NCBI GenBank assembly: GCA_018304425.1
Contig: JAGVWE010000003.1
Location: 91,163-155,162, forward strand
Reading direction: 5' to 3'
DNA: 64,000 nt
DNA from: Candidatus Iainarchaeum sp.
GTDB lineage: Archaea; Iainarchaeota; Iainarchaeia; Iainarchaeales; UBA10219
This document shows positions 1 to 10,700 of this stretch, in pieces. The notes beneath the pieces were generated by a model. That model saw only the letters and a list, made by a program, of their open reading frames with translations, was not told where the DNA came from and did no database searches. Made by a program: the position numbers and the translations under genes. The stretch's first letter is position 1; every line of letters starts with the position of its first letter.

Positions 1-1664
1 TCCAGGCTCATTTCCGCCAGGGGGATGCCGACGATGACCGCGCCCAGCAGCTGGTTGCCGGGGAAGTCCAGGCCTTCCGCGACGCTGCCCCCTGCCACGG
101 CCAGCAGCACGGCGCCGAAGGCCGAGCCCGCGTTCCGGAACCGCGTGAGGAGATTCGAGAGCTCGCTCGAAGTCATCCGGCCGTTTTGGCGGATGATTTC
201 CCGCGAAACCAGGGGGGCAAGGAAAGGATAAACACTGTCAAGGACCTGGTAGCTGGGAAAGAATGCCACGGAGTTGCCGGGAACCACGTTCACGACCTTC
301 GCGATTTCCTTCGCGATTTTCTGGTATTCCTCGAAGTTGCGACTCGTGTACTTGGTGGAAACGGTTGGAACGACCAGGTGCAGGCGGTTTTCGAGCGGGA
401 AGGGGGACTTGTATTCCTTCATCACGGTGCGCTCGCGTGGCAGGCCGAGGGTATCCGCGTACATCTCCAGTGGAAGGAGGGTGCCTGACATCAGCACCGC
501 TGAATGGACCTGGTCGAAAATGCCCCGCGAAACCAGGGCCGGGTCAAGGGCCTTCATCGAGAGCGAGTAGTCCTCGCCGTTGTTCATGCGCTTGACGATG
601 CGCACATGCCCTTCCAGGTTCCCAGGCCATCGCTCGACGAAGTTCGCGAGTTGCACGAGGTAACTCGAGGACTTGTTGGTTGCTTCCATGTACTCCACTC
701 CCTGTTCCCTGAGCTCCGTGGCCAAGGCCTCGAAGTCATCGATTTCCCCCTTGAGGGGGTCGAGCAACTTGTCCTTGGACACCAATGCCTCGTGACGCTC
801 CAAGGAGAGAGAGGCCCTGGCAATGGCTTTTACGGCCTTCTCCAGGGCTTTCAGCTTTTCCCGCAGGCCCTCCTGGTTGAGCTTGAAGAGCTCTTCTTCG
901 GCCTTCCGGAGGGCGAAGGTAGTGAGGGAACAGCTCATCAGCTTGCGCACGCGCTCGGGCAGGTTGTGGGCCTCGTCCACGATGACGATGGCGTCCTCCA
1001 GTTTCTTGGCGAGCTTCTTGAGCATGACCTCGCCGATGGACGGGGCCAGCAAATGGTAGTAATCGGCGATGACGACGTTGCATTCGCGCGCCACTTGCAC
1101 GCTGAGTTCGTAGGCGCACAGGGGCAGTTCGTCCTTGCCGAGCCTGAAGTTGACCGCGTAGTCGCGCAGTTGATGATGCGACCACACCACGCCATACTTT
1201 GACAGCGTCGCGTCCAGGTAGGCCTTCGCGGAATCGCGGGCCTTCTTATCGAAGCCGGGAAAGTTCGCGTAGAACGCGCACTGTTCCCTGCGTACACGCT
1301 TGCTGCAGACCTCGTAGAAGCCGTCGAACTCGGCCTGGGAGAGCACGGGGTCGGAGCACATGTACTTCTTGCCCACCAAGTCAACCGCGCGCACGTTGAG
1401 CTTGAACTTTTTCGCCAACCCGTTCACGACCTGCACGGCGATGTCGTGCTGCGAGATTTTGGGCGTCAAAAAAAAGACGGTCTTGTGGTGTTTCAAGGCA
1501 TAGGAGAGCGCGGGCCCCAGGGCGGCGTCGGTCTTGCCCATGCCCAGGGGCGCGTGGCAGAGGATGTGCTTGCCCTGCTCGATGGCGTTGCCGATGTCCA
1601 GCATCAACGCGTCCTGGTGCGGCCGGGGCTGGTCAAAACGGAAATAAATGTCCGAAAGCTCCAT
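1..1664 (-). CDS. XPD/Rad3-family DNA helicase, 3' end cut by window edge
   Basis: Superfamily 2 Fe-S DNA helicase (5'-3' unwinding, excision repair in the XPD family). The start is ATG at 1664, and 554 residues are visible before the window edge. Walker A APLGMGKT lies at about residues 38-45 and the DEAH box (VDEAHNLPER) at about 230. Four cysteines at about 103, 120, 129 and 183 sit where the XPD Fe-S domain is expected, and the last is in a context (LCAYEL) like the conserved CPYE. The C-terminal helicase motifs are present up to the edge (LLAVAGGSVAEGLDFPGN). No frameshift is visible. The neighbouring giant secreted protein is on the same strand but functionally unrelated. An archaeal DinG-like helicase is the main alternative. 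Confidence 0.9.
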   Translation of the reverse strand, partial: MELSDIYFRFDQPRPHQDALMLDIGNAIEQGKHILCHAPLGMGKTDAALGPALSYALKHHKTVFFLTPKISQHDIAVQVVNGLAKKFKLNVRAVDLVGKKYMCSDPVLSQAEFDGFYEVCSKRVRREQCAFYANFPGFDKKARDSAKAYLDATLSKYGVVWSHHQLRDYAVNFRLGKDELPLCAYELSVQVARECNVVIADYYHLLAPSIGEVMLKKLAKKLEDAIVIVDEAHNLPERVRKLMSCSLTTFALRKAEEELFKLNQEGLREKLKALEKAVKAIARASLSLERHEALVSKDKLLDPLKGEIDDFEALATELREQGVEYMEATNKSSSYLVQLANFVERWPGNLEGHVRIVKRMNNGEDYSLSMKALDPALVSRGIFDQVHSAVLMSGTLLPLEMYADTLGLPRERTVMKEYKSPFPLENRLHLVVPTVSTKYTSRNFEEYQKIAKEIAKVVNVVPGNSVAFFPSYQVLDSVYPFLAPLVSREIIRQNGRMTSSELSNLLTRFRNAGSAFGAVLLAVAGGSVAEGLDFPGNQLLGAVIVGIPLAEMSL

Positions 1665-1723
1665 CCAAGGAATGGGGCTAAAACGGGTTTTTAAAGCCTT
1701 GGAGGGTGGATTTCCGGTGCGGC

Positions 1724-4700
1724 TTACACCCGGATGGTCTTCCCACTTTCATGGTAGCGTTTCAAGGTGTAGGCTGCCAAGAAGGAAACGCCGATTTCGG
1801 CGAGGGCCGCGATGACGCCCAGGCCGAGCCTCGAGGAGAGGCCCAGCCACAGCGGCAGCGCGAAGGCCAGCAGGGCCAGGAAGGCCTGCACGAGTTTCTC
1901 GCGCTTCAAGTGCGTCGTCGACTTGGGCCCGGGCGGGAAGAACGCCCGCGCCTGCGAGTACACGAGGTAGGCGGCGGCCATGGCGCATACCAGCAGCAGG
2001 ACCACGGCAAAGGGGCCGACCTGCTCGATGGCCTCGATGGTGGGTTCCAGGGAACTCGAAATCGAGTTCAAGATCGAGCCGAACAAGTCCAGGGCGCTGA
2101 AAGACTTTTCCGCGGAAAGCTGTTCCTTGACGACTTTCACGGCGTACACGCCCGGCACCTTCACCGTGAACTCGACCTTGCCCAGCTCGTCCGTGAGCGC
2201 CTCCAGCTTTTCGCCGTCCGGGGCCTCCGCGATGACGGTCGCGGCGCGGATGGTGTTGCCCAACTGGTTCCTGACTTCCACGACCTGCCGCTCGCCGATG
2301 GTCAACGACTGCTTCAAGGCAATCAGGAGTTCCTCGGGCTCCGAGCAGTCCGAGGCCTTGTCCCGGCAGGTGCCGTCCGCGCACTGGACCGTTTCCTCCG
2401 GACACTCGCAGTTGCCGGACTCCAGCGAACAACGCGCGCCGCGCTCGCAGTTGCTGATCAACCCCTCGCAGTCCCCGCACACGCAGGACTCGTCCAGGCC
2501 GCACACCCCATCCGCCTCGCAGGAAGCCGGCTGGCCGCAGAGCATGCTAGGCTTGCAGCTTCCGTCCGTGCACCGGTTGGTTCCGGCCGGGCAAGCCGCG
2601 ACCGGCGAGCACTTGCCGCGCGCGTCCAGCACCGTTCCCTTTGGACAGGCACAGGCGCTCAACCGCACATTGCAGGCCACGGTGGAAGCACAGATGCCTT
2701 GCTTGCCGTCGCAGTCCCGGCACGAGCAGTCCTCGCTGGCCTCGCACACGCGGTCGTTGTCGCACAGCCGGGGAGAAGGCGGCTCGCTCACGGCCAGGTC
2801 CAAAATGAATTCCCCGAAACCCTGCTCGCCTTCCAAGAACACGACCTTCAACCCGTTGGGCAGGCGCTCAATGCCTGCCGCCAGGTTGCTGCCCAACGCC
2901 TCGCTGAACTCGAATTTGATGCGTTCCGCGACCTTGAGCCGGCCCAGGGAAAACGAGAGCTTGTTGGGCGAGGGAAGCAGGTAACCGGGCTTTCCGGGCT
3001 TGTCCTTGCCGTAAATCCGCATGGAGGCCGGGGTCTTGACCTTCAAGCCGATTTTTTTTGCGGCAAAGTTGGCCTGCGGTTGCTCAACTTCGAAGACCAG
3101 GTCGTCCACGGTCTTCAGGTCCTGCGCGGCCTTGAACCGGAAGTCCAGGGAAAACCTCCCGGAAGCCGAGTCCCGCACCGAGGACTTCAAGCTGTAGAAC
3201 TGGCCGTTCACGAAGCGGTCCGAGTACTGCACCTGGACGTTCTTGTTGCCACCCGAGACCCTGAGCTTCGCGCCCTCCGGCACCGGGACCCCATTGGCTT
3301 GGAATTCCACGCTGCCCTGCTGCAAGGGCTTTGAAAAGTTTTCAAAGGTCAGGTTGATCTTCATGTCCACGGGCCCCGGAACCAGCGAACAATCAGGGCG
3401 ACAGCTGTTGTCCGCGCAGAGGTTGGTTCCAGGCAAGCAGCCGCCGGCCTTGCAGGTTCCGTCCGGGGCCAGCACGGTTCCGGTGGGGCAACCGCACAAG
3501 CCGGTTCCGGTTGAGCCCACGGTCTCGCCGAAGTAACGGCAGGCCGAGGCATCCACGCAGCCGTCCTTTTGGCTAGCACAATCCGAACAATTGCAGGCCT
3601 CCGTGGTTTCACACGCGCCGTCCCGGTTGCAGGGCAAGAAATTGCCGGAACCACAGTCCACCTTGCAGGTGTTGTCCAGGCAACGAGTCGTTCCCACCGG
3701 ACAGCCTCCACCTACCGAACCGCAGTCCACCTTGCAGGTGTTGTCCGAGCACAGGCTCTGACCAACCGGACACTGCAAGGGGGGACCGCAATAGTCGCGG
3801 CAGCTGCCGTCCACACAGGCAGTTTTTCCAACCGGGCAAATAGGACAATTAACTTGACAAATCGGGGGCCCACAGTCCAGCCGACAGGCGCTGTCCGAGC
3901 ACAGGGTTTGGCCGACCGGGCAGGGCCCGCAAAACGTGCGGCAGGTGTTGTCCGCGCAACGCGTTTGCCCTCCTGGGCAAGGCAAGCAGTTGCTTTTACA
4001 GGGGCCGGGACCTGGGTCGGGCGTGCACAGCCAACTGCACGAGCCATTGGAGCATCTGGTTTTGGGCGGCAGGCAAGGCGGGCCCGAACCGCAGTCGGCT
4101 TGGCAAGTATTGTCTTCACAGCGCTGTAAACCATTGGGGCAGGGCAGGCATTCGACAAAAATCCCGGTGCAGGGTCCGGGCCCGCAATCGGTTTGACAAC
4201 TATTGTCTCCGCACAACTGCTGGCCCGGTGGGCAGGCACCGGTTCCGCAGTCCGGCCGGCAGACATCGTCCGCGCACAAGGCTTGCCCGAGCTGGCAGGG
4301 GCCACAGAATTCCCTGCAGGAACCGTCCAGGCATGGAATCCTTCCAGGGGGACAGGACGGACAGTTCACCTGGCAGGGACCTGGCCCCCGGCCGCTGCCG
4401 CAATCAAAGCGGCAAACGTTGTCCTCGCACACCTTCTTGGGAGGCAAACAGGGCTCGCCCCCACCCGGCCCACAGTCGACCTGGCAGGAACCATTGGCGC
4501 ACCGGTTCAGGCCGGGCAGGCAAGGCACGCAGTTGACCTGGCAGGGACCCGGCCCACAATCCAGCCGGCAGGAGTTGTCATTGCATGTTTGGCTGGGTGG
4601 CGTGCAAGCCTGGCCCTGGCATTGGCTGGGAGGCTGGCAGGTGCCATCCAGGCAACGCGTCAACCCCTCTGGGCAGGGAAGCGATTGGCAGTAGGGGCTG

Positions 4701-7700
4701 CAGCTCCCGTCCACGCACAAACCGCTGCCCGGCGGACAGGACTGGCGCGGGCAACGGCCTGGGGCCGCGCATTGATTGCAGCCCTCGCACAAAACCGTTC
4801 CCTGGCTGCACTCGCAGACATTGGCGGCGGGGAGTTCGCCGGAAAGCATGGCCAAGCCGTTCACGCAGGGGCTTGACGAGCCCACGGGGCAGGGAGTGAT
4901 GAGGGGCAGCAACCGGCTTTGGAGGTTGCCGCGAACCACTGAGTAAAGGGAGAGGGACGACTGCTGGAGCTTGAGTTCTGCCAGGACATAGGCGTTGCCG
5001 CTGGACTGGGTTTCGGTGGCAAGAACGGTGGGCATGGAAGTGAGTTGCCCGTTAAACAAGGGAAGGGCTCTATTCGAAGCGTCGACGAGTTGCAGCATGC
5101 ATTGGGGGACGGCTGGCCGGGTCAGGCAATAGTCGATGAACTTCACGGAATAGTGGCGGAGGCCGCGGGTGCCGAGGACATTTCCCTTCTGGGCAAAGGC
5201 GTCTTGGCTGGGGCAGGAGGCCTTGGTCAGCCCTTCCCAGGGGGTGGCGCGCAGGCAGGCGTTGCCCTGCAGCTTGCAGTACAAGGCAGGCAAACCGTTT
5301 TCTTCGAGCAAGGCCCAGTCCACGGCGCCCGCGCAGTGCAGGAGGGGTGCGGCTTGCAGGGGCACGCTTGGCTCCACGTAAAACGCCGTGACGCTGTTCA
5401 AGCCCGAGTTCCCGGGCATGGGCTGGGAGTAGGCAACCAGGATGTTTTCGCGGCCTTCCCTGGCCAGCTGGTTTTTGGCGGGTTCCGCGCACTTCGCTCC
5501 CTGGATGCAGCTGCTGGGCTGGCCAAAGCAGTCGCTGCAGGAACAGTTCTCGTTGACTTCGCATAGCTTGTTTTCATTGCAAGGCAGGCTTCCCTGGTTC
5601 GCGCCTGGGCAGGCCGTCGCGCACAAGCCGGTGGGGCAGCGCGTGGTGCCGGGCGGGCAGTTGCTGTTGGTGGGCTGGTTGAGTTTTTCCTGGCAGGCCA
5701 GTGGGACTTCCATGGTTTGCTGGGTGCAGTCCACTTCGAGGGGAATCAGGTAGCTTTGCACGCTGGCCGTGGGCGGCAGCCCGATCACGGGCGGCATGCC
5801 TCCGGGGAAGAGGAAGGAAGTCAGGAGGTTGACGAAGTTGTTGCCGCTGCATTCCGTGAAATCGTCCGCGCCGTTGAGGTTGTTGTCGTCCAAGCCGTTG
5901 TTGCAGGTGCCGACGAGGAAGGGCCGTGCAAGGAAGTTGCCCGCGGACTGGTTGAGTTGCACGAGCAGGAGCAGGAGGTCTCCTTGCTTGGCCTGGCTAG
6001 TGTCGAGGAAGGACTCGTAGGAAGGCGTGGAGCCCAGGGCCAGGGGAGTGGAACCCGGCGGGTCGAAGGCATTAGGGGGAACTGTCCAGGGGCTGGACTG
6101 GCCTGGATTGTCCGATGGCTGCCGGGAGTAGGGGGGCACTGAACCGGCTGGGACCAGGATCCAGGCCGCGCCCGTGAAGGGCAGGACAAAGTGGGAGTCC
6201 AGGTAGTTGAAGGAATTCGGCGAGCGGAACAAGAGGGTGATGGCGGCCGGCAACTTCATGAACATATTCATGATGACGGGCATGGGCAGGCCAGAAAAAC
6301 AGGAGTTGCCTGGCAGGGTGAGCTGGCCGAGGGCGCCTGCGTTCACCGTGGTGGGGCAGCTGATGCCCAACGGCTTGGCATCGATGAGGAAGGTGTTGGT
6401 CCAATAGGCTTGGGGGTTCGAGCAGCCCTGCACGGCCGGGCAGTCCGAGCAACCGCAGCCCTCGCCGTAATTGCAGGCGTTGTCGTAGTTGCAGTAAGCG
6501 GAAACGTTGAGGGGGTTGGCAATCGTGTTGAGTTGCAGGCGCACCCGGGTCCTGCCGCTGAACGCGGAATTCTGGGGGCAGATTTTGATGCCGGGCTGGA
6601 GGATGCTGGTGCCGCCCGGGGTGGGCAACTGCGTGTACGTGGTTCCGGGGTTGGTGGGGCTTGAAATGAGGGGGCCCATGATGCGCAGCACTTTGTCGGT
6701 GGAGTCTGCGATGGAAATCTGTTGGAGCGAGAAATGGGGGCTGGTGAGGGAAGCAACCGGCGGCGTGTAAGAATAGGTGACGGTTATGCTTGCCGTCAGG
6801 GTGTAGGCCGGGATGGTTCCGCCGGGACCGATGGCGTTCGGGTTTCCAGAGCTTGGCAGGCTGGTTTGGGCTGGGACGGTGGCTGAAACCGTGACGGTGT
6901 TCTGGCCCGGGCTCAGCGAAACGTTCCGGGTCATGGAGCCGTTTCCTTGGCCGGTAACCTGCACCGAGTTGTTGACGGCCAGCGAGTAGGACAAGGGGCT
7001 GGGGGACGTGAGGGTGAATGCGATGGGAATCGTGGCCGTGGTGAAGGAGGCATTGTTTGCCGGGGAATTGATTACGAGGGTGGGGGTGGTGGGCGCATTG
7101 TACCAGATACGGTGCCAGCGGTAGGCCCAGGCTCCGTCCCGGGCCTTGGCGTACAAGCGGAGGATGTTCGAGCCCGGGTTCAGGCCGGAAATGGTTTTCT
7201 GGAACGAGCCGCGTCCATAGCCGGCGTAAAGCTGTTTTCCATTCAACTGAATGGTGTAGTAAAGGGGACTGGGCCGCGTGCGCAGGTCGTCAATGAAGAA
7301 GCTGGCGTTGATGACCGAACTGGTGAACCGTTGGTCGGGGTAGGGAGAGAGGATGGATGTGGTAACCCGGTTGGAGGTCATGGGTGGCGTGGGAAAGGAG
7401 GGAAGGGAGGGATTCGGGAAGGGCAGGGAGGACGGGGGCAGGTTGATGCCCTGGAGGTTCAGTACGAGGGGCTTGCCGCTTTTTTCCCTGCTGGCAAGGT
7501 GGCCGGAACCGCTGCCGGAGCCACTGGAGCTTCCTTCTTCGACTACTATGTAAACGGTGTCGGAAGCCGTTTTGTCCAAATAGGTGGCCTGGACCCGAAT
7601 GGGAATGCTTCCGGTCTCGGTCAGGGCCAGGGGCACCTCAAAGCGCTGGCCGAACAAGGGCAGCTCACCCAGGAACTGGTCGTTGACGAACAATTGAATA

Positions 7701-10700
7701 CTGGCTCGCCCGGCTTCCGCGCCTTCCACGGTTCCGGATAGTTCAATGCCGGCCACGGGCGGGGAAGCGCCGTAGCCGTGGGAAGCGTTTTCCGCCACGA
7801 AGTTCTCGTAGTTGGCCGCGAGGACCAAACCGTCAGCGGGGGAAAGGATTTGGACGCGGAGCGGAACCGGCGGCGGTGACCTGGGCTGGTCATAGGTTAC
7901 GTGGATGGTGTGGCTTGCCGCCAGCTGATCGGCGTTCAGGGCTTCCGCCGTGATTGTGTTTTCCCCGGGCACGAGGCCAACGGCGGCTGAAAAGGTCCCT
8001 GCCTGGTTCACGGCAAACGATTGAACGGGCTGGAAGTTCACGAAGAGGGTGAGGGAAACCGCGTTCGTGGCCTTGATGGATACCTGAGCCAGGTGGCTAC
8101 CGGTCCGGGTTTTGTCGGCGGGCGCGACCAGGGTCACGGTGGGAGGTTCGACCGGCGGAGGCTGCTTGGTCCGTACTGGCTCATAGGTCACGGAGTAAAT
8201 CGTGCTGCCCTTGTTTCCCCTGGCATCGCTTGCCTCAAACCGGAAGGAGTTCAGGCCCTCGGACAGGCTCACGCCCACGGAAAAGTTTCCGGCCGCGTCC
8301 AAGGGCACGGAGGAGACTTGGTTGCTTCCCTTGAAGACCTGCACGAGCGGGGGCTCGACTTTCACGTTGTCGGAAGCGTTTCCACTGATAAGAAAACTGG
8401 GTTCCGAGGTCCTGGTTTGCGTGGACGAGAAGAGAATGCGGGGTTTCTCCTCGTCAATGAAGGGGAGGAATGGCTGCGAGCGCGTGACCGCAACGGATTG
8501 GTATCCGGTGTTGCCGGCCTTATCCAGGGCTGCGACCGTGATGAGGTTGGAGCCCAGTAAGAGGGCTACGACGCCTGCAAAGGTTCCATTGGAAACCGCC
8601 ACGGTGAGGGGTTGGCCGCCGTTCACCGTAATCCAGGCCGAGTCCCGGATTGAAACATTGTCCCTGACCTCGCCCGTGACTTCGATGGTGGCGGATTCCG
8701 TGGACGCATTGCTGGCCGGGCTCCGGATGAAGATGCTGGGGGGCAGGTCGTCAACGGGTTCCCAGGGTGGCTTGGGCCCCAATGGGTTTCTGGCCACCGT
8801 GAATTCCGTGACTGCCGCGTTTCCCGAGGCATCTGTGGCCGTGAGCTGGAATGCGTTGGAGCCCAACTGCAAGTTGCTCACCGTGTTGAAATGGCTGGTC
8901 GCGTCCAGGGCCAGCGGAGTTGGGCTGCCGCCGTTCACGCGCAAGGAAAGGCCACCGAGGCCTTGGCCGAGGCTTCGGTTGTCGGTAACTTTTCCCTTGA
9001 CTTCGATGGCGGTTTCCTGGGTGTGCAAGCCGTCCGCGGGGCTCGAGATCACGATGACAGGCGCTATGTTGTCGGCTTCGACGTAGAACACGGTCAAAGA
9101 AGTGGTTGCTGTGTTGCCGGCCAGGTCCCGGGCGCGCACCGAGAGGAGGTTGGAGCCAGGCACCAGGGAAATCGGGAGCGAGGAAAATAGCGCGCCCTGG
9201 GGGATGAGGGAAAGCAGGGGACCGTTGTTCACGTTGTACGCCAGAGAGGCGATGCCGACATTGTCGATGGCCGAGCCCCTCAATGTCGCTGTGGACGTGA
9301 GGAGGGTTTCCCCGTTCAAGGGGCTTGAAATGCTGACGACCGGTGGTTGGTCATCCTCGCCTGGCGGGGGGGTAATGGACACGCGGTAGAAGGTAATCGT
9401 TGCATTGGATGTGTTGGCCAGGGAGTCCGCTACCGTCATGCGCAGGGTGTGCTGTCCCTCGGAGAGGTTGGAGAGCGTGAAGGAAAAGGCCGGGGTCGGG
9501 GCCAGGACTTGTTGGACTCCATTGTCCAGGCTATAGCTGATGAAGGAGAGGCCGCTGGCATCACTGGCCGTGCCGGTCACGGTCAAAAACGAGCTGGTGA
9601 AGCTGGCGTTGTTTGCGGGTTGCGTAATCGCCAGGATGGGACCGTCCTTGTCAACGGGGGGCACAATGGCGGCTTCATAGGTTATGGAAAGCAGGCGCGT
9701 GGTCTTGTTGCCGGCCTCGTCCTGGGCTGCTAGGGAAAGGGTGTTGGGGCCCGGGGTCAAACCCATTACCATAACGCGGAAAGCGTTGTTGGTCACAGGG
9801 TACAGCGTGGACGCGCTTCCGTTCAAGGAAAGGCCGATGGTGGTCATCGTTGAGCGGTCATCGGAAACGCTGCCGGCCACATTGACTTGGGACTGGGAAA
9901 CAATGGCTCCATTGACCGGCTCGGCAACGGTCAATGCCGGGGCAACCGTGTCAGGTACGGCAAATGAAACGGAGAGGCTGTGGCTGGTGCGGTTGCCGGC
10001 CGCGTCCTGGACCATGAAGGAGAGGTTGTTGGTGCCGACTGCGAGGCCGAAAACCTCGAAGTCGAAGGCATTGTTGGTAACCGGGTAAACCTGGGGCGGA
10101 CCGTTGTTCAGCCGTGCTTCGACTGCCAGGGTTCCGGGCCGGTCATCCGAGGCATTGCCCTTGACCTGCACTTTGTTCGTGGACACGGTTTCCCGGTCAA
10201 GGGGCTGCGTGATTTCCAGGAAGGGGGCCACAATATCTTGTGGGGGCGTTGACACCGCGTCGCGGAAATAGGTTTGGGTGTTGCTTCCCTGGTTGCCCTG
10301 TGTGTCCAGGGCCATCACTTCCACGGCATAGGCTCCCACGGTGGGCATCAGCAGGGGAAATGAAAAAGTTGCCGACACCGGCAGGTTTTGCAGGGTGCCC
10401 CCGTTCACGCGGAAGGCAAGGGAAGCAAGGCCGCTGGAATCACTAGCCGTGCCAGCAATGGGCAGGGACGCGTTGGTTGTCCGGAAGCCGTTGGGTGGAG
10501 TGGTGAACGTGATTTCGGGGGCAAGGGTATCGGGCTTGGCATAGGTTACGGTCAAGGCAGCGGTGCCGGTGTTGTTGGCTGCGTCCTTGGCCCTCACGAC
10601 CAGGGCGTTAAGCCCTTCTGCCAGGGCGAGGTTCGCGGAAAATGCGCCAGTGACTGGGTTGAAGGCGATGCTGGTCTGGGGGCCGTTGTTCAAGGAATAG

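Noticed and set aside
1706..3334. Long plus-strand reading frame (542 codons) opposite the giant protein
   Set aside because: It is the antisense shadow of a GC-rich coding frame. It has no recognisable domain, and the minus-strand frame has signal peptide, repeats and membrane helices.
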